This document shows, piece by piece, positions 31,477 through 42,859 of a stretch of 64,000 nucleotides of DNA (its first letter is position 1; the number at the start of each line of letters is the position of its first letter). Location: the NCBI GenBank assembly GCA_949592205.1, contig CATIUR010000004.1, forward strand, positions 11,359,501 through 11,423,500. The letters are read 5' to 3'. The DNA comes from Helichrysum umbraculigerum (lineage: Eukaryota; Streptophyta; Magnoliopsida; Asterales; Asteraceae). A program made the position numbers and the translations under genes. The notes under the pieces were generated by a model, which saw only the letters and a program-made list of their open reading frames with translations, was not told the origin of the DNA and ran no database searches.

Positions 31477-33249
31477 GTGGACTACCCCAACACTTCAAAA
31501 CACACCATTTTCTCATTTCATTTCTTCCTTACACTTTCTCTCTCACACACATCACTCTCTCTCTAGTTTCTCTCTCTAGAGATTTTCTCTCTCTAGAATT
31601 GGGCTAGTTAGAGAGCTAGTTAGGTAGAGGTAGCTTTTAGCTTTTTGTACGGAGTCACTCCAAGACATTGTATTCGCGAAGATCTGTCTGTAATAAATTC
31701 GTATCAGGTTCTATTTATATATCTCTTACTTTCCAGTTTTAAACATGTGTTGCTTTGTTTATGCTTGTTTAGGATTGTATGCAAGATATATAATGTTAGG
31801 CTAGACATTTCTTTGTGTTTACTATGATGTAGTTATGTTAGAATAGTCAATATGTTTATGCCACGCTATTACTCTGCCCGTGTTACTTTAAACTGTGTAT
31901 GAACTCATAAACTGAATCTCGAATGTTTATCTATCCAACTTATGCTGTGGTTAGAAGCTTCCTGCTAGAACTTGGCCAATTACTAGTGGTACGTTCTCTA
32001 CCTATTCTATACTTGATGATCAATGAACTTGGTATGGCTGTGTTCTCTAGGTTGAAACAAATCATAAGAGACACGGAGCGTAGGATTAGAGATAGGTTAG
32101 ATTCATGTTTATCTGTTATAAATCTTTGAGAGAACTTTCGGGATATCTATGATCTGATTATTGGTTATCTACTATGCTTAGGATTATGGTGCTCTGTTAT
32201 GTGTCACCCCATTGCATGTTCTTGTTTGATTGTTGCCTTAGGAATGATGCATGCTAGAGTTATCCTCCTGGTTCATGTCAGTAACTGTATAATTAGGTTT
32301 TCAAACACATAATATTGGTTTACACAGTAGATTAACATGCATGGAATAGTTGTGATGATTTATATCTGTAATGCTGAACAATTTAACTGATCGTTAGCCC
32401 GATTATCCCAACTTGGTCAGCGGGATTATCCCCGTTCATGTTCTTATTCAATCAACAATTCACGCTACGATACAGACGTCTCTGATGACTGTGACTGGGG
32501 ACCAGGATTCGAGGATAGTTGTCGGTTAAATTGGTCTGTACATTTGGGAGAACTTCCGGTGTATTTGACTTCTATAACTGCTATCCACGTGACATATTAT
32601 TTATCTGATTGCGGACAACTCTACGTTAGATATTTAATAGGCTCGTAGTTGTAGCTCATTAGGATATAGGAAATCTGCGAGAGTAATGTGGAACCCTAAT
32701 TAATGTAACGAAAAAACCGTAAAATGCCCTATTACTCGGTATAGTGCTGGAAACACCAAGTGGTGGAGTACAAACGTATGGAAGCCGCAGAACGGTCGTA
32801 GGTACAATACTTTGCATTTATTATGTTTCTATCCTCTCCGGATTAGTCATCAGATCTAGTAGCCTTACCCTTGACTATTCATCAATAACATATAACGAAA
32901 TCATAGTAAACACTCGCTTATCCTCTGTTGACCGAGTCTCCGTACAAACCTCTTTTGTTTTATTTTCTTTATTTAAATTAGTATTTAGTTATAAAAACCA
33001 AACCTATCCAAAAGCTTTTAAAAACCCTAGCTGAATCTCCAAAGATAATAAAACTTCCTAGACTCCCATTCCCGTTGTAGTTTGAAGAACGACACCTGAG
33101 TCATACATACCACTTACTGCCCTTTTAGGTCTGTCAGTAGTATACAGCTTAGGATTCCCCTGCTATATAAATTTAAACCCTATCCGCGCGTCCCGGTTGG
33201 GAGGTTCAACGACCGGAGTAAGACCCGTCCGACCGCTGGGACCGCGACA

Positions 33250-33605
33250 GTATTCGAACAATGAGTGTGTTACCATGTATCCGAGGCCTATTAATATCCA
33301 TACAATAAAATAGCCTAATCATATATGTATAAACCATATATACATACATATCCGCCTAGTTGTGTCTAGCACAAAACAAATATGAGTCCCGGTTCTCTCG
33401 TGGTCAGAGTCAACTAGTGTATCCTGTTCAGCCATAACCCCTTTCAGATCTCGCACCATATTCATTTAATTATACATAGTTGATCAGGCTATGTTAAATT
33501 AAATGCGTATGATGTGATCACCGAACCAGTCATGCCTAATAGGGAATACTGGCTAACGATCGTAGTCTAGGCCCACTAAATGCAACCTAGTTCACTATAA
33601 CCTTA
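33250..33605 (-). other. Leader of a second X unit (minus strand)
   Basis: It matches 42488-42843 at about 97 % by eye (roughly 11 differences). It lies just downstream (minus strand) of an X LTR and its primer site. It shows that another X internal region continued to the left before element T inserted at GTATT. The rest of that unit is not in the window. Confidence 0.75.
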
Positions 33606-33618
33606 GACTCTGATACCA
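33606..33618 (-). promoter_or_regulatory. X primer-binding site, left unit
   Basis: On the minus strand it reads TGGTATCAGAGTC, complementary to initiator Met tRNA except for one base near the end. Confidence 0.8.
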
Positions 33619-33621
33619 ATC

Positions 33622-36265
33622 TGTCACACCCCTTAATTCGGATTGCGGAAGCGAATCGGTTAGGGGTGTGACTAATCAAATATCAAAACACCAAAGTACA
33701 AGCAAACGAATCTAAATGAGACGTTTTAGAAAATACATTACAATACAGTACATTACATAAGTTTTCAAAAGTTTACATAGCTTGGTGTTCGACTAGTAGT
33801 ATCTAGAGATTTTAAAACATAACAGTTAGTATAAAAGTAATGCAATAAAATCTCCAAGTATGTATACATGCGACTCAAGCTATCAAGCAGTCCTGCTGGG
33901 CATCCCTACTGATGCTGTGTACCTGAGAATGCATCACTAAAAGCGTCAACCAAAAGGTTGGTGAATCTCACAGGTTTGTAGTAAATAATAATAGAAATTT
34001 GTACATAAATTAGTAAGTAAATTATTGTATGAGTATAATCAGTCAGTAGTAATGATTTCACAATGTATATATATCAGTAAGAAAGAAATTCACAAATGTA
34101 ATAAGGTCGGTGTATCTTGCCATGAGCCATCATAGTCGAAGCTTAACAAGTCTGTAAGGTACAATCAAGTACCAGGTAATTTGCCCCCGTGAGTGCTAAT
34201 CCAAAAACACTCATATGAAACGAGTAAGAAACGCCCGTTTATACGAGTACGGTCATGGTAGTGCGTGCTACCCCGGGCGGGGATTGTCAGTCCCATATGG
34301 ATCCATATACTAAAACTCGCGCTTATCCCATAACTAACAATTATGATTCAGAGGACTTCATTGGATTAAAAGGTAACTCATGCAATTCAGTATATCAGTA
34401 GGTCTGTAAATAGTAAGTCAGTATGTTCGAAAATAGTAAAGCCTGTCAATAAGTCAGTAAGTGAATAAGTTTGTAAAGTAATCAATCGGTAAAGTATAAA
34501 TCTATAAAGTAAGCTAGGGTAGTCAGTATGTTTGTAAAGTAGTAAAATAGTAAAGTATAAGTTTATCAAATAGTAAGTCGGTAAAGTAACAAGTTGGTAA
34601 ATCAGTAAAGCAATACGCCTATAAGTTTGTAAGACAGTAAGTATAAGTTGGTAAAACAATACATTTGCACATGTATTCAAGTAAATCAAGTAATGCATCT
34701 CCCCCAAAGCAAAAACAGTAAAATGGGGCCGTGAGACTCACCTGAGTCACCGAGCAATGAATATCCTAAGGTAAGCTTATGTCTGTGCCGAATATCCTAG
34801 TGTCCTAAACACGCGAGATTTATAACGAGTGAATGGATGTCAAAATATATCATCCTTAATAGTATTTACCTGCTTAATTATGTCTGAATGTTCAGAATGT
34901 ATTTCCGTTTAAAGTTTGTAAAAGTGTACAGCCCAATTAATCTACTAAACCAATCTGGTCAATTTCATTAACTTAACCCGGCCCAAATATAAATGTAATG
35001 GTTTTGGCCTAACGTGGTTTCGGTCCGAACGTATAATGTTTAATATTTGTCGTGTATAATTTATAGTATTACCAAATAAATATTTGTATAACATAATGTT
35101 CCGCGACCGTGTACACTTTTAGTACCAAATTTAGTATCGTAAAGTTTTGTAACAATATAACTTGGACAATAATTTTATGTCGTATATTCACTAATATTTT
35201 TATACCATTTAATATCGTAACATTTGAGTTTGGCTAAAAATACAACGTGATCTATTTCGGGTATCAAACTGCAAAACCGTTCGGCTCAAACAACCATAGC
35301 CGTACGGATAAGTTGAGTGAGCAGTTCGGCTCAATGCTAGCTAGCCGATCTGTTCTCTGTCTCTAGCCGATCGGCTCACTTGCGTGACCCGATCGGCTCA
35401 TCGTTGTTTAAGTTCAGACTCGGTTCTGTTCGTGTTTTTAATCCGCAGAACAAGTTCAAATCTTAATGTTTCGATATAATCAGTTAATAGAACAATATAA
35501 CATGATGATATAAGTATTATAAACATGTATTTAAAGTGAATTTTGAAGTTCCTTACAATTTTAAAAATGGAGCCGTGTGAGGTTGATGATGATGAACTCG
35601 ATGATGATGATGATCAAAGATGAAGAAGATGATGAGATGATGATGTTGATCCTTGTTATTGTTATTGTTTGATGTTGTTGTTGTTGGTTTGAGAGTGAGA
35701 CCGAGAGAAGAGATGAGAGTAGAGATGGATACGTATGTGTGTGTGTTTGAATTATTGGAGTTGGTTGATATAACCGGCTCCAATAATTGAGGTAGGTGTG
35801 GTTTAGTCCAATTCGTAGTATTAAAACCCGTGTTCGTGTACCCGATCGTTATATAGTATGATCTTTTCAAATGATAAATTTCTAAATATTAAATCATATA
35901 TATTTTTAATCGAAGTATTTTATAAAAATACTTTTAATGAGATATAAAATTATATCTTTGTATCACTTTGAACATACGGATAGTTTTTAGTATACAAAAT
36001 GTGTTTAAATTATTAACCGAGTAACTAATTATTATTCTCATCAATAATATATTATTTAGAAATATTTTGTACCAATGTCCGTATTTGAGATTGCGCGTTC
36101 TTTCAGATTTTGTTTGTATGTGATTATTAAATAATCATTTAATGTTATATATATATATATATATATATATAATATCCGAATACTTTCATTTTAACACGTA
36201 CCGAGTGCGAAGGATTAAGGTTTAAATTGGCAGCTAATTTTGGCCCTTTATGACCGGGTGCCACA
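33622..36265 (-). repeat. X LTR, left copy
   Basis: It is 2644 bp and on the minus strand runs from TGTGGCACCCGG to GGGTGTGACA. A primer site lies at its 3' side and a polypurine tract at its 5' side, so it is an internal LTR of a tandem X arrangement. It contains palindromes around AGCCGATCGGCT (35281-35400), GTAAAGT-rich low-complexity DNA (34390-34660), a GAT-rich stretch (35583-35650) and a TA microsatellite (36144-36171). Relative to the right LTR it keeps about 560 bp (about 34822-35386) that the right one lost. Confidence 0.82.
35281..35400. promoter_or_regulatory. CGATCGG palindrome cluster in X LTR
   Basis: A perfect AGCCGATCGGCT lies at 35365-35376, with partial copies CCGATCGGCT (35389-35398), AGCCGATC (35343-35350) and several TTCGGCTC half-sites. 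A related cluster is in the solo LTR V. Possible transcription-factor or enhancer sites in U3. Confidence 0.6.
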
Positions 36266-36277
36266 TTCTCCCCTTGT
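36266..36277 (-). promoter_or_regulatory. X polypurine tract
   Basis: On the minus strand AACAAGGGGAGAA directly precedes the LTR. It is preceded by AAATTTCGGGGCGAAATTCT, which matches the Y region before its polypurine tract. Confidence 0.8.
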
Positions 36278-36612
36278 TACGAGAATTTCGCCCCGAAATT
36301 TGTTCGTAGTAATTGTCTGTGCATCATCTAAGAAATTCTGTGAGTTTACTGTGAGTGGTACATCACCTATCTAGTGTTGCCTTCCTCCCCTTGTTAAACT
36401 AGTGCCTTACTGACAACTCAAGGAATAGAGGAAGTGAGTTTCAATATATTTAACCATTTTGTCTGTAGAAGAAAGTTCAGTCGGTCAGTCAGTCACTAAG
36501 GTGTAGCTACACTTTGTACTAGTAGGCTAAAGTAAGGTATTAAATACCAATGTGTTCATACAGTTTGTAACGGTCAGTAGTGTCGTAGCATAAGTTAAAC
36601 TCTATCAGTTTC
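36278..36612. other. X 3' untranslated region
   Basis: I see no ORF or recognised domain in these 335 bp between the gag-like ORF and the polypurine tract. Confidence 0.5.
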
Positions 36613-37623
36613 CTATAGAATTAAGTCGTCGTGTGGAGGCATACCCATAGCGTTGTTTGGATTAAACTTGGTCTCACTGACGTTGTTCACAAAAATTTCC
36701 TCACGAGAGTTCTTCTCTTCATTGTTGTCACCCTCGTCAGTCAGTAGTGGGCAGTAAATTTTGTAATGTCCAGCAGTTCCACACTTGAAACAAACCTTCA
36801 AGGCTTTAGAGTCGGTGCCCATAGGAGGAAATTTGCAGTCCTTAACTTGATGTCCGAATACTTTGCATCAGCTGCAGGGCGTAATACAAGGCCCCTTGTG
36901 ATGTCGGTTGCATAGAGAGCAGAAAGGTTGTTTTCCTTTGTAAGTATTGACTATTTTCACCCTTTTTTCCTAAGGTTGAGTAGGATTGTAGATGGGAATT
37001 TCTTCCAAATCCCTCTTAGAGTTCGTCATTCTTGTCTCAGTATTCTCCTCAGTATGTTCACCATGTTGAGTCAATTGTGAGGTCGGGCTGTCAGCTAAGA
37101 TATTCGCATTTTGAACGGTCGGGTGAAGTAGCATCAACTGTCTTAGACTGTTTTCAATTGTTAGCATGCGCAGTTCGTATTCGTGGGCACGTCTTTCACT
37201 CTGGTAAGCAATTTGTTGTAGTTCAACGATGTCTCCCCGTGCTTCAGTCAGCTGATTTCGAAACAAGTTAAGGGTTTCCTTGAGGAAGTGGACAACTTCC
37301 GTGCCTATGTTACTAGTAATAGGTGTATCGATAAGGGCTGTGGTAGTGGCAGAAGTAGTAGTAGTGGTGTTATCAATGGTGGGGTTAGGAACAAAATCTG
37401 ATCTAGATGTCTTAGTAGTCCCTTTGACAGTAAGCAATGCAGGCTCTGTCATTGATTCAGCCGGGTGTCTCACAGTTTCCTTCACAGGCGTCATCTCTTT
37501 TGACGTCTCTTCAGTTGCTAGCCTCATATCGTTATCTAAGGTGAGGAGGTAAGGAAACATCATATGCTCCTCACTGAGTTGTTCGTCATCCGACGTGTGG
37601 TTGTTAACATAGTGTTCAATCAT
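36613..37623 (-). pseudogene. X gag-like second ORF: coiled coil plus three zinc knuckles
   Basis: One frame of 337 codons runs from 37623 down and is interrupted by a stop at 36970-36972 and a TGA near 36890. The first 217 residues have an acidic N-terminus, a Thr-rich segment and a heptad-rich stretch (FLKETLNLFRNQLTEARGDI onward). Past the first stop the frame reads three nucleocapsid-like fingers: CX2CX3HX4C, then CX2CX4HX4C interrupted by the TGA, then CFKCGTAGHYKIYC. It sits where pol should be, so X carries two zinc-knuckle proteins and no RT. It may be a captured gag of another element. Confidence 0.6.
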
Positions 37624-37921
37624 TTCCTACGAATAGGTGTCTCATGTTAGGGTGATATTTTAGTAATTGTTTTTAATCCTCTCTATGTCATGTAGAATCT
37701 TATAACATACAAATCAGGTTATATTTATCACAAGTTTATGCAATTAAAGTTAATAGGGAATGCACAACCCCAAGGAATAGATGATTTCAGTATAGTATTC
37801 GGACAGTCGATTCGTACAGTCAGTATTGTCGAGGCTCCCGGTCTCATTACGTATGAGATATATGGGAAGGAATCTGTTTGCTAAATTTAAAGTGCAATTT
37901 GCTAGGTATTGCACTGACGAC
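37624..37921. other. X internal spacer, probable pol deletion scar
   Basis: I see no coding sequence here. RT, RNase H and integrase are missing between the protease remnant and the second gag-like ORF, so a deletion or replacement junction should lie in this stretch. Confidence 0.45.
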
Positions 37922-38036
37922 CTAAAGTAGTTTGTCGATTCCTAATTCTATCGTGTACCTAGAATCTAAGGAAAACACAGGAATAGTTAAGCAGTAAGTA
38001 AGATCTTCCAAAGTAAGTAGTATAGAGGTAGTCGGG
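37922..38036 (-). pseudogene. X aspartic protease remnant
   Basis: The minus strand reads LTIPVFSLDSRYTIELGIDKLL, matching the Y protease segment LDITPVALDVKYTVELANGKLV. It is in another frame from gag and lacks the DTG motif. Confidence 0.55.
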
Positions 38037-38832
38037 CTATCTGAAAGTGAACGTACCCGTGTTGAGTAAGTCAGTAAGTTTCGGGTCCTGGTGGTCCTCC
38101 CTAGCGTTGAGTACATAGAATCTTCCTCGAGCAGTGTTGTTATTTTTGTTTTTCAGCTGTGGGCAATCCTTCCAGAAGTGTCCGGTACCGTTGCACTCAT
38201 AGCAGGTCTTGGGTGCGGAGGTGTTGGTACCAGTTATGACTGTTTTGCAATCTTTGGCCACATGCCCGAATCGCTTACATTTGGTGCAAGGACACGAACC
38301 ATCATGATGAAGGCTGCATTTAGAGCAATAGGGCTTGCTTCCCTTATACTCTTTCTTGTCACCAGAGTCAATTGGGTAGGCTTTAACGGTCTCAACCTTT
38401 TTGTTGGATGTGTTGGGGTTTCCTTCCCACTTGCGTTTGCTAGAGTTTCCGGCAGGTGTTGCAGATGTCTCGCGTCGGACGACCTGCGCCATGAGCTCAT
38501 GTGCCATACGGATAGCACTTTGGATGGTTCCAGGCTTTGATGAAGTGACGTTCCCCTGGATATCCTTCGGGAGTCCACGGATGTATCTCTTAATACGTTT
38601 GCGTTCAGGATCCACCATGGATGGGCAGAGGAGAGCGAGTTGTTGGAATCGGGTAGTATAGCCAATGATATCGGTTCCCTGAACCGTCAAGTGCCAGAAT
38701 TCTTCTTCCAATCTCTGAAGTTCTTCATTGGGACGGTACTCATCCCTTAGCATCCTTTTCAGTTCTTCCCATGGGAGTTGACATGCAACATCAATTTCCA
38801 CAGACTGAATGTACGAGTTCCACCACGTCAGA
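38037..38832 (-). pseudogene. gag: X gag, C-terminal part
   Basis: It continues gag from TWWNSYIQS through the capsid region (EEFWHLTVQGTDIIGYTTRF) and zinc fingers CSKCSLHHDGSC, CTKCKRFGHVAKDC and CYECNGTGHFWKDC. It ends with a stop at 38037. The N-terminal part is at 41717-42023. Solo LTR V separates them, and the reading frame matches across the insertion once one TSD copy is discounted. It is clearly related to Y and Z gag. Confidence 0.85.
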
Positions 38833-39929
38833 TGTGACACCCCGTAAAATTTGAGTACAATTAAGTACAGTAAACTCGTGAATTTTACGCTAATTTCCTG
38901 ACAAAAGTTTTGATGTGAAATAAGTCTAGCGAGCCCAAAATAATAATACGAAAAGTATTACAAAATTTGTAATTTATATAATTACATACTAAATACTTGA
39001 ATAGTCAGTGAAACGCGAGTCCGAAAAACATCACAGAAATGTTTCCAAAATCATTTCGAATTATTGTTTAACTAAAATAATATTGCGTTTTAAATACATA
39101 TTGGGCACGCAGAACAGTAATGATGTATAAATCATACAACGGCCAAAAATAATGAAAATATCATTATTCAAATTTTAGATAACGAACCTGGAGAACATCT
39201 ACAAAATAAAAATATTAAATATTAAATTTTATATTGCAATAATTATACCCATACCCGGAATTAACGGGTTAAATACCTACAATATAACCCCCAACAAAAT
39301 ATCTATGAGACATGTTATGTAAACCCACGTCTCACTTGAAAAACTTAACCAACATCATTTTAATATATACTACATACTCACATCCACAATGATACACCCA
39401 CTTCAATAATCATCTTTTCTCTGTGTTTTCATCGATTGGGAACAAGCAGGAAGATCAAAGGCAGGAACCCCAAAATCATCTCCATTCACAAACAAACATA
39501 TATATATATATTACACCATAATCATGATCACATAATTCACATCTCGTCATCTTCATCATCTCACTCGATCATCATCGTCATTTTTCTTCACTGTGAGGTT
39601 CAAAATCTCTATAAATTTTATATATTCTTAGATTTTATTATGTTATAACTTGTTTATAATGTGTATAAATTGTTTGATTATGTAACTTATACTTTTGGGG
39701 ATGATTGAAATAACAAGATGGAAAATAATTACGATAATTATTTTGAATAAAATTTATGCTCTGTACACATCATTGGCATATATATGTGTGTAACAATGGG
39801 TAAAAATTGTGGATAAAACTTGTAGTATGCTAAGCTAAACATCTGTGAAAAATTATAACTCGAAATGATAGCAAAATATGGGTTGATTTCGGACTAAAAC
39901 AGAGCACGGAACTGATCTGCGAAGGGGAA

Positions 39930-40030
39930 CCGATTGGCTAGGAAAACATAGCCGATCGGCTAGTTGTCCCAACCGATCGGTTGGGTGTGTGAAGAGCCGA
40001 TCAGCTCAAATGATTGATAGCCGAAAGGCT
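39930..40030. promoter_or_regulatory. CGATCGG palindrome cluster in V
   Basis: There are two perfect 14-bp palindromes, TAGCCGATCGGCTA (39949-39962) and CAACCGATCGGTTG (39970-39983). Near copies are CCGATTGGCT (39930), AGCCGATCAGCT (39995) and AGCCGAAAGGCT (40019). Confidence 0.7.
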
Positions 40031-40998
40031 ATGTCATGGTCACGTACACATAGTATAACATAGTTAGTATGGTCATTCTATATATAGACATTTCTATATA
40101 TAGAAAGTATCTACTAAATTATGTCATAAATCGATTATGATTAAATTTAAGTTAATTTCATTTAATTAAGTTGAGTAGGATATAACTCGTACGATTTTAT
40201 ATTTTCAAAATATACGACACGTAATTTGGTTCTAAAATTTTACACGACCGCGGAACATTATTTTATACAAATAAGTATTTGGTAATACTACAAGTTGGAC
40301 ACGAAAAATACTAACCCTTAAAACTTTTGGGCCAAACGGATTAATTATATAATGGGCCAAAGCTATTATTTTTTATAATTGGGCCAGACACTTGGGCCGA
40401 CAGTGTTAACCTCAAAATGTTGTTGGGCCAAAACAAATCAATTAGGCTGTGCTAATTGGGTCGTGCTAGTGGGCCGAACGAATTGGGTCAAGCCCAATGG
40501 GCTTTGTTACTATAAAACACAAATATGAACGAGACTATGGGACGAGAAAATGAAATGAACACAACGTTTAATACCAACTATAAACGGATTATATATATAT
40601 ATACAATGACTATTTTTATATATATAGACGGACGATGACAAACTTATAATTATATATATGTGTATATACGAAATCTTGACAAGTGTATATTTATAAATAT
40701 ACAACGGACATAACGAAATATATTTTTTAAAAATTGAAATTATGTTTTCAAACATAAACGACGACGACAAATTATACGAATGTATATATATTCAACTAAT
40801 AAGTATATATATATACATCTATATATATACTTACACGCGACGAACTATTCGACGACTAATATAACTAGAAAAATAATAGTTATTTTTCAACACAATTATC
40901 ACCAACTATATTGTACAAACTCTTAAAAACCTAACGAGTAGTCGAATACTTATGTTAAATATGTTTATTGTGTCTAGGACATTAAGGGATGCTGTTGG

Positions 40999-40999
<1 letters not shown>

Positions 41000-41035
<36 letters not shown>
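41000..41035. repeat. CTA trinucleotide microsatellite
   Basis: About eleven uninterrupted copies of CTA inside solo LTR V. Confidence 0.9.
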
Positions 41036-41716
41036 GTTGTTATCGCTCACGCATTTGCTACCAGTGAGTTCACAGCCCTTTCTTTTACTGTTTTGACTAC
41101 TTTTAGTCAGGGGTGAAAAACATAGCTAATGTTTTTGCTATAACATGCAATATCTGTCTATAATTGCTTTTGTGCTTATATGCTACTGATTTTGTATGAA
41201 TGATTTCATACCATGATTGCGAACTATCTATGAATACTTGTATGTTTATGTACGGTCATAGGATATTACCTTCCTACAAACTGTTGTGAACGACCTTATT
41301 TGACTTACTTGTCAACTCTTTTACTAAATGAATATGGTTAAACAAACCATTCTTACAAAAACCTGTGAATTCACTCAACATTATTGTTGACCTTTTACTA
41401 TGTTTTTCAGGTAATTCACAGCACAAGTAAGAACGCATACTAACGGAGTTAGGCGACCCGTGACGAATTAGGATGCCATATTTTGGGACAAATAAGGATT
41501 TATTTTGTATAACTGATATTATTTCTACGACTTGATGAGTCGTAGTTCTTTTGTAAACAAACTACCTTCCTAAATGGCATCTTAATTTTATGTTATGCAA
41601 TAATCATAAGCTCTGATCTGACATGAATGTTAAATGTTGACGTCAGTACCCCCGCTTACTCTAATGCTTCCGCAAATCGCGCGTTGACCGCGCTGACCGA
41701 ATTTGGGGGTGTTACA

Positions 41717-42023
41717 TCAGAGCACCTTCCAGAAATGTACAGGTGGCATACTTGACTTTACAGTCTTCGGGACAGTTACATATTCTGAACACTGACTCCA
41801 TTTTCTCGATCCACCTGACTAACCCAACGGCACCTTCCGTGCCCTTAAAGTTCAGGGGTTTGCAGTTGAGAAAATCCTTGTAAGAGCAAGGTTTTGTTGT
41901 AGAAGCATTAACAGTCGTGTCTTCGCTGCCCGAATTTGGCTGAGCAGCTAGGGCCTGAGTCACGCTCTGTGCAATAAGTTAAGCGATTTCAATATCGCTG
42001 TACATGCATCGTCGCGGAGGCAT
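41717..42023 (-). pseudogene. gag: X gag, N-terminal part
   Basis: It starts at an ATG (42023) that follows TTATTGAAG, as in Y and Z. It has a TAA fifteen codons in (41979-41981), then reads TKPCSYKDFLNCKPLNFKGT and the start of the capsid region up to the V insertion. The early stop and the LTR insertion both inactivate it. Confidence 0.82.
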
Positions 42024-42487
42024 CTTCCTTCAATAACAGCAAGGGACAAAGTGAGTTTTGGTTTAAGAGTATGATTATCGTAGTTGTATATATAACGGCA
42101 ATATATCACAACACAAGTGACAATCAATAGTGTAAAACAATGAAGATTGTAATCATTTAACATTAGAGTTCAAAAGATTACAAGAGTTAGAGTTTTACAA
42201 GAGGTGTCGGGGATATTACGTCCAGACAGATATCAGTGGTTATGCAAAAGGTGATAGGATGGCAAGAAAAGACTTTTGTACTTAGAGGAATACCGAATCC
42301 GAATGTTAAACATGATAGGTGAGTGAATGACGGGTCCTCTGATAACCAATTCGTGCCGAATAAAGTGTCGAAGTTTTTAACTCTACCGGGGTAAGTCTAT
42401 TTTCTAAGAGATGACCCTCTAAGCCAGGGCACATCCCGGTACTATTTTTCCTGACTCGATCAACTTACCATAGGCAAATTCTAAGGT
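42024..42487 (-). other. X region between leader and gag, ORF1 missing
   Basis: No coding sequence is seen. In Y and Z this interval contains the coiled-coil ORF1; here it is shorter than ORF1 plus spacer in Y, so ORF1 has been deleted or replaced. Confidence 0.5.
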
Positions 42488-42843
42488 GTATTCGAACAAT
42501 GAGTGTGTTACCAAGTATCCGAGGCCAATTAATATCCATACTATAAAATAGCCTAATCATATATGTATAAACCATATATACATACATATCCGCCTAGTTG
42601 TGTCTAGCACAAAACAAATATGAGTCCCGGTTCTCTCGTAGTCAGAGTCAACTAGTGTATCCTGTTCAACCATAACCCCTTTCAGATCTAGTACCATATT
42701 CATTTAATTATACATAGTTGATCAGGCTATGTGAAATTAAATGCGTATGATGTGATCACCGAACCAGTCATGCCTAATAGGGAATACTGCCTAACGGTCA
42801 TAGTCTAGGCCCAGTAAATGCAACCTAGTTCACTATAACCTTA
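42488..42843 (-). other. X conserved leader, right unit
   Basis: It follows the primer site on the minus strand and aligns with the Y leader (11258-11567) and Z leader (58984-59301). No ORF. Confidence 0.65.
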
Positions 42844-42856
42844 GGCTCTGATACCA
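42844..42856 (-). promoter_or_regulatory. X primer-binding site, right unit
   Basis: The minus strand reads TGGTATCAGAGCC, a perfect match to the 3' end of initiator Met tRNA, three bases from the LTR. Confidence 0.9.
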
Positions 42857-42859
42857 ATC

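Larger units (their letters stand above)
30802..33249 (+). repeat. 3' LTR of element T
   Basis: It is about 2448 bp, with TG at the start and CA at the end. It has a palindrome array (31299-31390), a TATAAATA box (31469-31476) and a CT-rich leader (31497-31600) in correct U3-R order. The right end is placed where sequence homologous to the X leader resumes with GTATTCGAACAATG (compare 42488). GTATT is therefore the expected target duplication. No coding region is seen in the rest. Confidence 0.65.
38833..41716 (+). mobile_element. Element V: solo Gypsy LTR inserted in X gag
   Basis: It is 2884 bp, from TGTGACACCCCG to GGGGGTGTTACA, flanked by TCAGA on both sides (38828-38832 and 41717-41721). 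It has no internal domain, primer site or polypurine tract. It is therefore a solo LTR left by recombination between the two LTRs of a full element. Its ends resemble the Y and X LTRs. It contains palindromes at 39930-40030, a CTA microsatellite at 41000-41035 and many TA-rich stretches. Confidence 0.88.

Noticed and set aside
32744..33034. 96-residue ORF in T LTR
   Set aside because: It lies within the LTR, shows no recognisable domain and has unremarkable composition; long LTRs give such ORFs by chance.
34387..34707. Minus-strand Tyr/Leu-rich 106-residue ORF
   Set aside because: Low-complexity GTAAAGT-derived translation within the X LTR, not kept as a frame with start context.
35553..35870. 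Minus-strand His/Asn-rich ORF (also near 56974)
   Set aside because: It is encoded by GAT/GTT-rich simple sequence in the X LTR; the second copy is the other LTR.
38091..38661. Plus-strand ORFs of 149 and 86 residues
   Set aside because: Antisense to the X gag zinc-finger region, which has clear homology on the minus strand.
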